DNA of 64,000 nt from Sulfolobus sp. S-194 (GCF_012222305.1 NZ_CP035730.1:1825501-1889500), one strand, 5' to 3'. Shown: positions 43,565 through 53,046, counted from the stretch's first letter. Made by a program: numbers and translations. Notes: generated by a model from the sequence alone, not told the origin.

Positions 43565-45540
43565 TCAAACACTATTCTTACATCTACAGCAAAGGCCCCT
43601 CTCTCGTTCACAAATAAGGGGTTAATGTCCATTTCTTTTATATCCAAATCAACTATCATCCTAGAAACACTTATTATTGTCCTTATTAACGAGTTCTCGT
43701 CGTAACCCCTCTTCCTAGCAGTTAACATAGCATGAATCTTACTCTCTATTAAGAGTTCTTGTGCTTCATCTTCATATATTGGTGATAAACCATAAGCGAT
43801 ATTCTTTAAAACTTCAACATAAATTCCGCCACTTCCTACTAAAACTACGTGACCAAATACAGGATCCCTTATTCCTCCAATATAAATTTCTAAACCGTTT
43901 AACTGTTCCTGAATCATTACTCTTCTAGTTATTTTAGATAATTGCGAGTAAACATCCTTTACTTGGTCTTTCTCCACATTAACAACAACTCCTTTCATCT
44001 CCGTCTTATGTACTGGCTCATCTGGTGAAATTTTCATAACAACGGGGTAACCAATAGAGTCTGCGACTCTCTGAGCCTCTTCTGCACTTTCAGCAATTCC
44101 CCACTTAGGGGTTCTTATTCCGTAAATTTCCATAAGTTTCAGAGCTTCAAAATCCTTGAGAGTCTTTTTCCCCTTAACTAGTTCTATAGCACTCTCAATC
44201 GGTTGTATTGTCCTGATTTTCTTTCTTGGGATAGGTTTGTTTACAAGATATTTAATCGCTTTTACAGCATCCTCTGGAAAAGTATATCCTGGAATTCCGG
44301 TCGTTTCCAATATTTTTAATGCCATATCCTCATCAAGTCCCATAGTAATCCCGATAACTCCTTTTCCCTTAAAATTCGAGATCACTCTAGCAACATCTGT
44401 ACAGCTAACCATTGGTAAAGCTTGCACTATAACTAATTTGGTAGAATTTAGCTCACTAACAATCTTTAATGCTGAATAGTATCTTTCCCTGTTGGCATCT
44501 CCGGTTAAATCTAAAGGATTTCTGGGTACTGAAGTTGGAGGCAAAATCTTTCTTAAAGTCTCTTTCATCCAATCTGGTATTTCAACCATTCTTAATCCAT
44601 TTTTCTCTATTTCGTCTGAGGTAAGAACTCCATGGCCGCCAGAATTTGTAATTACAAGTAATTCTTCAGTAACTGGTTCGGAATACATTAAGAGCTTTGC
44701 AAGATTTAACATATCATGTAGATTATCCACCAGAATTCCTCCAACAGTCCTAACTGCTGCTTTGAAAACTTCAAAAGAGCCAGCCAAACTACCAGTATGT
44801 GTTTTAGCTGCTGCTGCACCATTACTTGTGGTACCTCCTTTTAAGAATACTATCGGTTTTCTCTTTGTGGCTTCTGGCAAAGTTTCTAAGAAAGAATTAC
44901 CGTCTGAGACTCCTTCTAGGTAAACAAATATTGCTCTTGTTTCTGGGTCTCTTGAAAGATATTCGATAACTTCATACTCTTTTACATCAGCTTGATTACC
45001 TAAACTTACCATGTAACTTATTCCTACTCTATATTTCTGTGCCCAATTTAGCATGTAAACTCCTAGACCACCGCTTTGAACAACTAATGCGATATTTCCT
45101 CTTTTAACGTCAGTATAGGCAAAAGTTGCATTAAACTCTGGGGTGATGATACCAAAAGTATTAGGACCTAAAACTCTTATCCCTCCTTTCCTAGCAATAC
45201 TTATTACCTTATCTTCTAATTCAGCCTCACCAACTTCTTTAAATCCAGCAGTAATTACAATTGCTGCTTTCACATTTTTTTCAACAGCCTCTTCCATTAC
45301 TTGTGGCACAGCTTCTCTAGGTACTGTAATTACTACCATATCTATAGGATCTGGAATATCTTTAACACTCTTATATGCCTTTATGCCTTCAACATCTTCA
45401 GCTTTTGAATTTACTGGATAAAGTTTTCCGTGATAAGTATATAGAAGATTTCTGAATACTACATTTCCAACTTTCTCTTTATAACGAGAAGCTCCAATAA
45501 CAGCTATACTCTTTGGTTTAAAGAGATACTCTAATGACAT
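43561..45540 (-). CDS. Acyl-CoA synthetase (NDP-forming), alpha-beta fusion
   Basis: 659 residues. The alpha part (1-~450) has the CoA-binding domain (KPKSIAVIGASRYKEKVGNVV), two succinyl-CoA-ligase domains and the phospho-histidine H248 in AKTHTGSLAG. The beta part (about 455-659) is an ATP-grasp domain (GYPVVMKISPDEPVHKTEMKGV, MDINPLFVNERG). Such fused enzymes interconvert acyl-CoA plus ADP/Pi with acid, CoA and ATP; substrates range from acetate to hydroxy acids. Which one is used here cannot be read. Confidence 0.88.
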   Translation of the reverse strand: MSLEYLFKPKSIAVIGASRYKEKVGNVVFRNLLYTYHGKLYPVNSKAEDVEGIKAYKSVKDIPDPIDMVVITVPREAVPQVMEEAVEKNVKAAIVITAGFKEVGEAELEDKVISIARKGGIRVLGPNTFGIITPEFNATFAYTDVKRGNIALVVQSGGLGVYMLNWAQKYRVGISYMVSLGNQADVKEYEVIEYLSRDPETRAIFVYLEGVSDGNSFLETLPEATKRKPIVFLKGGTTSNGAAAAKTHTGSLAGSFEVFKAAVRTVGGILVDNLHDMLNLAKLLMYSEPVTEELLVITNSGGHGVLTSDEIEKNGLRMVEIPDWMKETLRKILPPTSVPRNPLDLTGDANRERYYSALKIVSELNSTKLVIVQALPMVSCTDVARVISNFKGKGVIGITMGLDEDMALKILETTGIPGYTFPEDAVKAIKYLVNKPIPRKKIRTIQPIESAIELVKGKKTLKDFEALKLMEIYGIRTPKWGIAESAEEAQRVADSIGYPVVMKISPDEPVHKTEMKGVVVNVEKDQVKDVYSQLSKITRRVMIQEQLNGLEIYIGGIRDPVFGHVVLVGSGGIYVEVLKNIAYGLSPIYEDEAQELLIESKIHAMLTARKRGYDENSLIRTIISVSRMIVDLDIKEMDINPLFVNERGAFAVDVRIVFD

Positions 45541-45797
45541 ACATAAATATAAAGAGAAGTTGAAATATATATTTAACTTAGCGAATCAGATGCAATTGCT
45601 CTTATTTAAATAACTAGATGCATTATTGTAATTTGTCACTCAAAATAGTTAATATATGCATAGTCTTTAAGCGTAATCTTTCTCCTTAATTAATTCTTTA
45701 AAATTATATTATAGTTTACTAAAAATTCTTATTTGTTTATTCGAAACATATATAGCAAAACATTGACTTAGTACGTGAAATTATATCAAGAAAAATT

Positions 45798-46406
45798 TTA
45801 AATAAATGGAGACCATTTTGCAAAAGCAGATAGGTGTTCTCCTACAGCTTCAAGCCCTATGTACCCAGCTAATAATCCGGCTAATATTAGCAATACTGCA
45901 TCTACTATTAACCATATTTTACTCCACTTTCCATTATCTAGGAATATGGAAACGGGATAGAAGAATACTGCAGCCAATCCAGTTAATGTGTACAATACCA
46001 ATAATGCAGAGGGTTCAGCAGTCATATTATGCAGATACCCTTGTATGCCATAATATATTGTCACTAATCCGAATAATAACCCCATGAAGCCTAAGTGCTC
46101 AAGTTTATACTCATTCTTAATGCTTAAGGCTATCCCGATAATTCCCAAACCTAATACTGCATATAAGTCGTAGAATAATATATTATAGCTAGATGGTAAG
46201 GGCCAAACAAGCATTCCATAAAATCCAGTAATAGACATAAGTACACCTAGTAATAATTGTGGTATATATTGCGGTCTAATTGCATTTCTATAGTCTTGTA
46301 CTGTAGAATGAACTAGGAATGTCTTAATTAGTCCGTAAGCAAAGGTTAAGAAACTTACACCCATAGCAATTAACTGAATAGTCAATATATCTATGAATAA
46401 TGCCAT
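45798..46406 (-). CDS. DUF981-like integral membrane protein
   Basis: 202 residues with about six to seven transmembrane helices. The N-terminal FIDILTIQLIAMGVSFLTFAYG and the interior RPQYIPQLLLGVLMSITGFYGMLVWPLPSSYN resemble the archaeal DUF981 membrane family, as far as I can judge by eye. Function unknown. GGTGAT (SD) lies about six bases before the ATG and GTTATATAATTATAA further upstream. The flanking intergenic regions (45541-45797 and 46407-46711) are AT-rich and hold no gene that I can see. Confidence 0.6.
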   Translation of the reverse strand: MALFIDILTIQLIAMGVSFLTFAYGLIKTFLVHSTVQDYRNAIRPQYIPQLLLGVLMSITGFYGMLVWPLPSSYNILFYDLYAVLGLGIIGIALSIKNEYKLEHLGFMGLLFGLVTIYYGIQGYLHNMTAEPSALLVLYTLTGLAAVFFYPVSIFLDNGKWSKIWLIVDAVLLILAGLLAGYIGLEAVGEHLSAFAKWSPFI

Positions 46407-46711
46407 TTTTTATCACCAATTATAATTATATAACTCCGGCGATATAAACAGAATATGTTAAGGTATATACATTTGTAGATGGGTATTAATGATAAATAAT
46501 CATTAGAAAAATCTTAAACTTTTTTAACTTCCTCACTTAAAATCATTTATTTATAATTAATTATAAATTTCTTGGCCTTATTAGATCAAAAATATAAATA
46601 CATATGGCATACTTTATTTCACGCTCTCATACATATCCATACATCTGTAAATGAAAATGAACTAATTTTGAACTCTCTATTTTCTTAAATTTCTAGTAAA
46701 ACGCTTGCTCA
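46407..46711. other. AT-rich intergenic region
   Basis: About 305 bases between two minus-strand membrane protein genes. It contains the promoter elements of the downstream gene (TATATAATTATAA, about 46421-46434) and otherwise only low-complexity A/T sequence. No ORF, RNA motif or repeat recognised. Confidence 0.5.
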
Positions 46712-47257
46712 TTATCTTCGAGATGCATCTAAAAACGAAAGTATTACCCAGATGTCAATTATCGAAATTCCCCACGCTTCAATTGTTGCTGCAGAAGGCC
46801 ACTTAACTACTCCAGCTACGACGTTTCCGATAATAAAGAGAATTAATATATAAATCCCTAATTTTCTCCTTTCTGTTAATAAGCCTATTCCGTATGTTAG
46901 GATAGCAATATCAAATTGTATGAAAAACCATGTGGAAACAAATACATGCGGATAAGTTCCTTCATGAAATATTCCTATTAAGGCTAGAAACATTGCGGCA
47001 ACCATTACAAAAGCTGACGCTATTATCAAAATTTTATTTGTATTTACTTCTACTAGAAAGATAGCATAAAGAAAGGCAAAGAAGGAAACTATTATAAGGC
47101 CGTAATTATATAGCCAAGGATCCCTTGCCAAAGGTCCTCCTAAATCACTAAAAGCGTTTTTAATAAAATCAAACCACGGGTTAAGTCTAATACTTGCAAA
47201 TATTACTATCCAGGCTAGTATTACGCTAATGAACCCTGAGTATTTTAAGATTCCCAC
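46712..47257 (-). CDS. DUF998-family membrane protein
   Basis: 181 residues with six predicted transmembrane helices. The signature after helix 1, NPWFDFIKNAFSDLGGP, is that of DUF998 proteins; GIFHEGTYPHVFVSTWFF is the matching middle motif. Biochemical function unknown. Single gene next to the IS607 element, whose left end lies in the 204 bases upstream. Confidence 0.78.
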   Translation of the reverse strand: MGILKYSGFISVILAWIVIFASIRLNPWFDFIKNAFSDLGGPLARDPWLYNYGLIIVSFFAFLYAIFLVEVNTNKILIIASAFVMVAAMFLALIGIFHEGTYPHVFVSTWFFIQFDIAILTYGIGLLTERRKLGIYILILFIIGNVVAGVVKWPSAATIEAWGISIIDIWVILSFLDASRR

Positions 47258-47461
47258 AATATTGGTTAAGCTTTTTTATTTCATTAAGTTTTTTGGGTGA
47301 AGTTATTTTAAAGAACTTTTCAAATGTCAGACAACTCCTATTTTAATCTAATTTATAGATTTTTTCATAATATTTGTAAAGGGATAGAGAGATCGGTTTT
47401 TAACTTAAGACTGTAACACATTTGCATAACTTTTAAATACTTTTATTTACTTCTAATTACT

Positions 47462-48070
47462 GTGGAAAGGTATTTAACGCCTAGTGAAGTTGCTGAGATC
47501 TTTGGAATGAGTAGGAGCGGTGTTATTAAGTGGATTAGGGAAGGGAAAATAAAGGCTGTTGAAATTAACGGTAGGTGGAGGATACCTTACAGTGAGGTAG
47601 AAAGGTTAATAAGTGGGGGTGGGAAAGCCAAACAAGTAGCGATTTACTCTAGGGTTTCATCAAATACACAGAAGGACGACTTGGAGAGACAATTAAACGC
47701 GTTGAAGGAATGGGTTAAGAAAACTTTCGGGGAAGTGAGTGTGATAGAAATTAAGGACATAGGTTCTGGGTTGAAAGAAGATAGAAGAGGGTTAAAGAAA
47801 CTCATAGAGTTAGCCAAGAGGAGGCAGATCGATGTGGTAGTAGTAGCATACAAGGACAGGCTAACACGTTTCGGTTTCGAATACCTCGTAGAGTTATTCA
47901 AAGCTTACGGAGTAAACATCATCGTAGCATTTCAAGATGAGCCAAAGGACTACATGCAAGAGTTAGTGGAGGACTTTGTAGAAATCGTAAAGTCCCTTGC
48001 TTCAAGAATTTACGGCCATAAGTACGAGAAGGTGGTTAAGTGTGTTGAAGACATTGAAAAGGACAGTTAG
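47462..48070 (+). CDS. tnpA: IS607 serine recombinase TnpA
   Basis: 202 residues. The N-terminal MerR-like HTH (YLTPSEVAEIFGMSRSGVIKWIREG) is followed by a resolvase catalytic domain with the nucleophile Ser in YSRVSSNTQ (about residue 66) and the Arg-rich DRLTRFGFEYL. This is the compact IS607 transposase with the DNA-binding domain in front. The start is GTG at 47462, with TTTTAAATAC about 25-35 bases upstream. The frame is intact. Confidence 0.92.
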   Translation: MERYLTPSEVAEIFGMSRSGVIKWIREGKIKAVEINGRWRIPYSEVERLISGGGKAKQVAIYSRVSSNTQKDDLERQLNALKEWVKKTFGEVSVIEIKDIGSGLKEDRRGLKKLIELAKRRQIDVVVVAYKDRLTRFGFEYLVELFKAYGVNIIVAFQDEPKDYMQELVEDFVEIVKSLASRIYGHKYEKVVKCVEDIEKDS

Positions 48071-49366
48071 GTTAGAAAGCGACCCCTTGAACAAGTGGAA
48101 GTACCACGTTCTTAGAGAGATTGAGGGATACCAAAGAAACATGGTTAATGAAATGATTGACGTAATACTCTCAGAGGGCCTGCCCACAACAAGGAAGAAG
48201 TTGCACGAGAGGTTTTACAACTACTACAAGGAGAAGTACCCCTTCCTACCCTCAAGGGTAATTGAAGGATCCTACATCGTAGCTGGTAGGATAGTCAAGA
48301 GCTTTAGGGAGAGGAGGAAGAAAGGGCTGACAAGGAAGGATAAGCCAGAGTATAAGAGAGTTGTAATCACAATTCCAAACATGGTTAATTGGAGGTTTAA
48401 CAAGATATCCGTCAGCGTTTTAACTCACAAGGGTTGGGTTGAGATCCCCCTCAAGTTCACTAAACAATTTATCCACTATTTGTATGAGGGTTGGAGGGTT
48501 TCTCAAGAACTTAAGTTAAGGCTAGTGGGTAGGAAAGTACTAGTCTGGTTAACTTTCGAAAAAGATGTGGAAGTTGAAACGAAAGAAGGCAATTACGTTT
48601 CTATTGACGTTAATGAGAATAACATCACGTTAGCAGTGTTTGAGGGTTTTAGACTAAGGGAGTTGATGCGTTATGAGACTGGTTTAGGGAGGATTGTCAT
48701 AAACTACTCCTTGAGGAGGGAGGAGATCACTAAGGGGCACTCAACGAAAGACGACTGATTAAGAAGAAGTTGAAGAAGTTGAGGGAGAGGGATAGGAAGC
48801 TTGATGTGTTGAGGAAGACTGTTAAGAGGATTGTTGAGTTGGCTAGGGATTTAAATGCCAAGATTGTGGTTGGTAAGTTTTCCTTAAAGGCTAAGGAGGG
48901 GATGGAGGGTAACAAAAGCTCTAAGCTTAGGAATAGGGTTCACCAGTGGAGTGTTGTTAGGTTCGTTGAATTGCTTAAGGCTCAGCCAATAGAGGTTGAG
49001 GAGGTTTCAGAATCCTATACTTCCTCAATAAACCCGTTTGACGGTAAGAGGTTAAGGAAGGGTGAGCAAGTAGTTGAGAAGGTTGTCAAGGTTTTAAACC
49101 CCTACCTGATGACGGGCACTGCTCACGAGGGTGGGGGTATTAGAGTATTTAAGGTAACTGCTAGGTATTTAGATGGTGGGAGCGTTTTACTCGAAAGGGA
49201 TTCAATTGCACCTCTTAACCTTGTAAGGAAGGTGGATGGGAGGGTAGTGGTGTTTCCCTCGACTAGCCCCAATGAGTTGAGGGTGAGTGTGTATGAGCCC
49301 TCAAGAGGGGTGCCCGTGGCGGAATTAGAAGTGGTTAAAAGTAAGCAGAAGTTACGCCACGGGTAA
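48042..49366 (+). pseudogene. tnpB: TnpB, frameshifted
   Basis: The first part (from GTG 48042 to the stop at 48756-48758) has the RuvC-I Asp in YVSIDVNENNITLAV. It ends in a frameshift around 48741-48757. The second part, in another frame and open to 49366, continues as ERRLIKKKLKKLRERDRKL, then KIVVGKFSLKAKEGM, the LRNRVHQWSV segment, SYTSSINPFDGKRL and LERDSIAPLNL. The usual Glu of the IVVE motif is Gly here and no CxxC zinc ribbon is seen, as in some Sulfolobus ISC1904-type TnpBs. TnpB would be an RNA-guided nuclease; this copy should be dead unless the shift is bypassed. Start overlaps tnpA by 29 bases. Confidence 0.85.
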
Positions 49367-49772
49367 ACACGTTGAATATGAACAAGTTAATCAAATGAAC
49401 CAGTATACCTCGTAAATGCGATTTTCCCTTTGCGTTTACTACTCTTTTTCAGAGCTCACATATGTAACCTTAACTCACTAGAGTTGACCGTAGAAACTTA
49501 ACTTCTTATGGAGAATTACTGCGATGATACCTGATGCTTTGTGGATCAGTTGAAATAGGATAAGAGAAGCAAAATAAATTCTAAATCTTTGAATTAAAAG
49601 CAGACCATTTTTCCTATTCAGGAAAACAAAGAATTCTACAAAGCAGTTACTTAGATCAAATGAAAATAGAGAATTAATATTTTAAACTACTCAATTCTAC
49701 TCTGAGGAAATAAAATTATGAAAGTCTCTATAGAGAAAAAGAAGAAAGTTAAATAAGGTAGAAAGTATAATT
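49367..49772. other. Gene-free region between IS607 and vapBC
   Basis: About 400 bases. The left part contains the right end of the insertion sequence, and any TnpB guide RNA would extend a short way into it. The rest shows no open frame of note; a 12-codon frame at about 49718 is not supported. GTTAAATAAGG near 49748-49758 is the probable TATA box of the antitoxin gene. Confidence 0.45.
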
Positions 49773-49919
49773 ATGGAGAAGACAATTAAAGTTAAGGAAA
49801 CTACACTCGAAATGTTAAAGAGGCTTGAAGAGGAGAACAATTTCTCGTCAATAGATGATACAATCACGTACTTAATAAAGCTGTATAGAGAAGAAAAGTT
49901 AAAAAAGTATTCGGTGTAG
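49773..49919 (+). pseudogene. vapB: VapB-type antitoxin, frameshifted in a poly-A run
   Basis: The open frame gives 48 residues: MEKTIKVKETTLEMLKRLEE at the start and EEKLKKYSV at the end. Directly after the A6 run at 49901-49906 another frame reads VFGVDKGKITPFTRDDR and VEDRDG, then a TAG at 49976-49978. That is the C-terminal toxin-neutralising tail expected of archaeal VapB antitoxins. One extra A would join the two into a protein of about 68 residues overlapping the vapC start. So this is a frameshifted antitoxin, or one rescued by slippage, or a sequencing error. TATA-like sequence about 20 bases before the ATG. Confidence 0.75.
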
Positions 49920-49949
49920 ATAAGGGTAAAATAACTCCCTTCACTAGAG

Positions 49950-50363
49950 ATGACAGGGTTGAGGATCGTGATGGATAGTTATGCTTGGATAGAATTTTTT
50001 ATAGGTAGTAAAAAAGGAGAGAAAGTGCTTGAAATCCTATCTTCTGCAGATGAGGTGATAACGCCAGCTTTAGTCCTTGCTGAATTAGCTAGAAAATATA
50101 TTAGAGAGGGAGTTGATGAAAATACACTTAAAGATAGACTTAAGTTTGTTGAAGAGAATAGTATAATTATCTGTATTGATAGAGAGTTAAGTATTCAAGG
50201 TGCTAAAGCGTATGTTGAGTTACTGGACAAGGCAAAAAGAGAAGGTAAAAATAAGCCGGGCATAACAGATAGTATACTTCTTGCATTAAGTAGAAAGTAT
50301 AACGCAAAAGTAATTACTGGAGATGAGATAGGTGAAGGCATGAAGGAGGTAATATTTCTATAG
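49950..50363 (+). CDS. vapC: VapC-type PIN-domain toxin
   Basis: 137 residues of a PIN RNase. The acidic residues are in place: D9 (IVMDSYAW), E45 (LAELARK), D107 (GITDSILLAL) and D125 (ITGDEIGEG). VapC toxins cleave tRNA or rRNA in the cell when free of VapB. The start is uncertain: ATG 49950, TTG 49959, GTG 49968 or ATG 49971 are all in frame and upstream of the catalytic Asp. The later ones match the usual short PIN N-terminus and would overlap the restored antitoxin frame. The toxin frame is intact. Confidence 0.88.
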   Translation: MTGLRIVMDSYAWIEFFIGSKKGEKVLEILSSADEVITPALVLAELARKYIREGVDENTLKDRLKFVEENSIIICIDRELSIQGAKAYVELLDKAKREGKNKPGITDSILLALSRKYNAKVITGDEIGEGMKEVIFL

Positions 50364-50777
50364 TTACAGAAGAAATTAATATTAAAGTTTTCTAGAATTC
50401 AAATTTCATCTCAGATTGAGCAGTAAGCCAGATATCTAATCCGTAATTAATGTCAGTAGTTTCCTTCAACTTCTAAATCTTGTTAGAGCCTTAAATTTTT
50501 ACTATACCAGAATTGTCAGTATAAAGATCTATATTAAAACATGTTAGCATCTTTGTGATTATTATGAAACATATTAAATAATATTATCTTATTAATTTTT
50601 TTGACTAGATAATGTATCGAGATTGCTAAATGTTCTTTATCTTCCTATAAGCAAGTAAACCTAAAAATTTGGTACTCTGAGATTCTGTTATGATTTATGA
50701 GTACAACATTATACGTAATCTCTAACTCAAAACAGATTTTCGGATAAAAATAAAAAGTATAATAATAATTTCTATTT
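50364..50777. other. Gene-free region after vapBC
   Basis: About 414 bases of AT-rich sequence. Short stop-interrupted frames occur on the minus strand around 50400-50480, but nothing that I can assign to a family. The last 30 bases (AAAATAAAAAGTATAATAATAATTTC) provide AT-rich promoter sequence for the following membrane protein gene. Confidence 0.4.
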
Positions 50778-51215
50778 ATGCATTTATTCGTAATAGCCGT
50801 TATACTAATAATTCTTGGAATCTTGTTTCTTTCTCTAATACCTTTAGCATCTCAAAACTCTATAAGGATAAGTGATAAGGTTGTAATTTTTCCTCATGAA
50901 TCCTATACTGTACCATATAGTGGTGGTTCTGAAGTGCTTTTTTCTTATAATTTTTCTAATCCAATTAAGGTTTATGGTTATCCTTCTGGTGCTACAATTA
51001 CTAATGATAGCATGGTATATGTTATTTGTTTCTTTTCCTCTTCTCCTGGCAATTTTACACTATACAATGGTAATAATATCTCTTCCACAGTATATTTCAC
51101 TCTTTACGAGGCTTACGGCTTAGCCTTAGATATTGAATATATGTTTGTCATTTCTCCTATCTTAATAGTAGCTGGAATAGTCCTCATTCTCTATTCTAAG
51201 TTAATAAAGCGATAA
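50778..51215 (+). CDS. Two-helix membrane protein, unknown
   Basis: 145 residues. A hydrophobic N-terminal segment (residues 3-26, LFVIAVILIILGILFLSLI) acts as signal or anchor. A beta-rich extracytoplasmic part of about 90 residues follows, with several N-x-S/T sites. A C-terminal transmembrane helix (about 121-140, FVISPILIVAGIVLILYS) ends in a KLIKR basic tail. No family recognised. Its last 25 bases overlap the convergent CHAD-domain gene. Confidence 0.6.
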   Translation: MHLFVIAVILIILGILFLSLIPLASQNSIRISDKVVIFPHESYTVPYSGGSEVLFSYNFSNPIKVYGYPSGATITNDSMVYVICFFSSSPGNFTLYNGNNISSTVYFTLYEAYGLALDIEYMFVISPILIVAGIVLILYSKLIKR

Positions 51216-51823
51216 TGAAACTCATCTTGTTCTTTAATAATTTTTATTATTGCGTTAATTGCTTCCTCCTTGTAAACACTTACGTTAATTTCTGGCGGAG
51301 CTAGTCCATTACATTCCATTTTTAGTATGTTATCCCTTACATCGCCCATCTTTTTTGCAATAATTTTTACCTCTTGAGAGTTATAACCTAATGCTTCAGT
51401 CAAGTTTCTTATGATTCTCACTCTTTTTCTGATTTCATGAAAATCATCCAACCGAGGAATTAACTCATATAAACTGTAAATTCGCCTAAACAGGAGTAAT
51501 CTACTTCCATAGATTTTCACCGGTAGATAGCATATTTTTAGTTGTCTAAATTTCTTTATAGTATCGTAAGCCAGTTCATCTCTTCTCCTACTTCTTAATC
51601 CACAAATATCCATATCTCTTATTCTTCCTAGGTTTCCTATAATTTCATTTGAAATGAAAGCACATTCAGAATTTTCATAAATAGGATAAAGAGAAATTAA
51701 AACATCGTAATACTTTCTTAAGTTAACTCTAGCATCATGAATACTCTCTTCATCAATTTTAGTTATTAATAGTACTTCTTTAAGATTAAGGTTTGCATAT
51801 TCTTCAGGGCGTAATGTTTTCAA
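51191..51823 (-). CDS. CHAD-domain protein (likely polyphosphate-binding)
   Basis: 210 residues, helical. It carries the CHAD pattern twice: ESIHDARVNLRKYYDVL with LGRIRDMDIC, then DDFHEIRKRVRIIRNL with KKMGDVRDNI. The conserved His and many Arg/Lys would line a basic pore; CHAD domains are known to bind inorganic polyphosphate and often adjoin polyphosphate enzymes. It is the last gene of sixA-ppx-tmk-tmk-CHAD, overlapping the preceding kinase-like gene by 20 bases. The location next to an exopolyphosphatase makes a polyphosphate role likely. Confidence 0.8.
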   Translation of the reverse strand: MKTLRPEEYANLNLKEVLLITKIDEESIHDARVNLRKYYDVLISLYPIYENSECAFISNEIIGNLGRIRDMDICGLRSRRRDELAYDTIKKFRQLKICYLPVKIYGSRLLLFRRIYSLYELIPRLDDFHEIRKRVRIIRNLTEALGYNSQEVKIIAKKMGDVRDNILKMECNGLAPPEINVSVYKEEAINAIIKIIKEQDEFHYRFINLE

Positions 51824-52421
51824 TTTTATTCACTATCTCCTTATGTACTTCATCAAAATCTCTATCCGTGTAGATAATATTTTCCTTTGAAGATAGGGAA
51901 ATCAGAACTTTCTGAAATCCATTAATATAGTCTTCATAAGCTGCAAACACGTCGTCTTTTATACAAATATCTATTCCGGCACTAAGGGGGTCTAAGAATC
52001 CTCTTTTCTTTATTATTCTCTTTATGATTTCCTCTGGTCTTGAAATAAGAGAAAAGTATACGGCTGGTCTGGGGAAAATAGATAGAACGTCATTCATCCA
52101 ATCTCTCTCTAATCCCCTTACCAGTCCCCATGACATCAAAGTCAATATGTAACCATCAGCTAATGCAATAAAACCAGAGTCTAATGAAGGTTTAACATAG
52201 TTCTCAACCTGATCTGCCAAATCAGTGACATAAGCTAAAAATAATGTCCTTCTCTCAAATACTATATTCCTTTTTACTTGCGAAATTCTCTCACCTATCA
52301 ACTTTGACATTTGCAAACCAAAAGTTATCGTTCCATAACCTTCTTTTTCTAGGTAGCGTTTAACAGCTTCTAAGTGTGCTGTTCTACCAGATCCCTCAAT
52401 TCCTTCAAAAGCTATTATCAA
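51804..52421 (-). CDS. Thymidylate-kinase-like protein with degenerate active site
   Basis: 205 residues, clearly related to the next gene but altered at key residues. The P-loop reads [10 protein letters not shown], so the invariant Walker A Lys is Arg (R13). The DR(Y) motif of thymidylate kinases is ADGYILT (D89-G90). The overall fold spacing (Walker A, DxY, LID region RIIKKRG) is kept. It may be a non-catalytic partner of the neighbouring kinase, or have shifted to another phosphoryl chemistry. Overlaps of 17 and 20 bases with its neighbours show tight translational coupling. Confidence 0.75.
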   Translation of the reverse strand: MIIAFEGIEGSGRTAHLEAVKRYLEKEGYGTITFGLQMSKLIGERISQVKRNIVFERRTLFLAYVTDLADQVENYVKPSLDSGFIALADGYILTLMSWGLVRGLERDWMNDVLSIFPRPAVYFSLISRPEEIIKRIIKKRGFLDPLSAGIDICIKDDVFAAYEDYINGFQKVLISLSSKENIIYTDRDFDEVHKEIVNKIENITP

Positions 52422-53046
52422 CTAACTCACCTACAAACTTTCTAATTTGAATTTGTATTTCCTTTGGAGTTTTAGTTCCGTCAATTACTATAAAATTCTC
52501 GTCCTTAACTAATTTATCGTAAACCTCAGTAATTAGTCCTTGGTATTTTAAGAATCCATCCTCCGGTGATAACGCTGGAAATATATCAGCACCAGCCTCT
52601 TGAGGTTTTATTTTCCTTTTTGATTTCTTTATCCTCTCCAGAGCTATTTCTGGTGGAACCCTAATGTAAAAAGTGATATCTGGCTTAACAGCAAATGAGT
52701 ATAGCTTTTTAACCCAATTAATGTCTACACCTCTAACGCTATCCCTAGCATAAGCCGTGTAAATATACCTATCAGAAATAACTATAAAACCGGACTTAAG
52801 CATCGGCAAAATATACCTCTCATATCTGTCAGAAAAATCAGTAGCATGTATTAAACTAAAAGTTAAAGGAGTAAGTAAATCCTTCTTTTTTGCCTCTTTA
52901 ATTATGTCATGGATCCAGTCCGAGGAGTTCCACTCTGTTAGATAAACATCTCTTTTTAATTCTATCCAATCCTTAAGTAGTGTAGCTTGGCTTGATTTAC
53001 CAGATCCATCAATTCCTTCAAAAGCTATTAGAACTCCTTTTGTCAT
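52405..53046 (-). CDS. tmk: Thymidylate-kinase-family P-loop kinase
   Basis: 213 residues with an intact Walker [12 protein letters not shown] (K17), the DRY motif [12 protein letters not shown] (D92-R93) and a LID-like [10 protein letters not shown] segment. Classical Tmk phosphorylates dTMP. Placement between an exopolyphosphatase and a CHAD gene raises the alternative that it uses or makes polyphosphate. I have an unverified recollection of a Tmk-like polyphosphate kinase being proposed in Sulfolobales. The ATG overlaps the ppx stop (ATGA). Confidence 0.8.
   Translation of the reverse strand: MTKGVLIAFEGIDGSGKSSQATLLKDWIELKRDVYLTEWNSSDWIHDIIKEAKKKDLLTPLTFSLIHATDFSDRYERYILPMLKSGFIVISDRYIYTAYARDSVRGVDINWVKKLYSFAVKPDITFYIRVPPEIALERIKKSKRKIKPQEAGADIFPALSPEDGFLKYQGLITEVYDKLVKDENFIVIDGTKTPKEIQIQIRKFVGELVDNSF

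Larger units (their letters stand above)
47462..49366 (+). mobile_element. IS607-family insertion sequence with broken tnpB
   Basis: A two-gene element: serine recombinase tnpA (47462-48070), overlapping tnpB (48042-49366). The coordinates given span only the genes. The left boundary lies in 47258-47461 and the right one shortly after 49366, because IS607 elements lack terminal inverted repeats and target duplications. The element is visibly more G-rich than its neighbours. The right end resembles the relic at 41953-42152. Movement is unlikely to depend on tnpB, so tnpA alone could still be active. Confidence 0.85.

Noticed and set aside
44156-45421. Three plus-strand frames of 92-143 codons opposite the acyl-CoA synthetase gene
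   Set aside because: Antisense shadows of a conserved 659-residue enzyme; no start signals or domains.
49529-49560. GATGATA and CTGATG motifs after the IS607 element
   Set aside because: Boxes are in the wrong order and spacing for a C/D RNA.
50400-50490. Minus-strand coding-like phrase (TTDINYGLDIWLTAQ) in the gap after vapC
   Set aside because: Only about 30 codons between stops and no recognised family.
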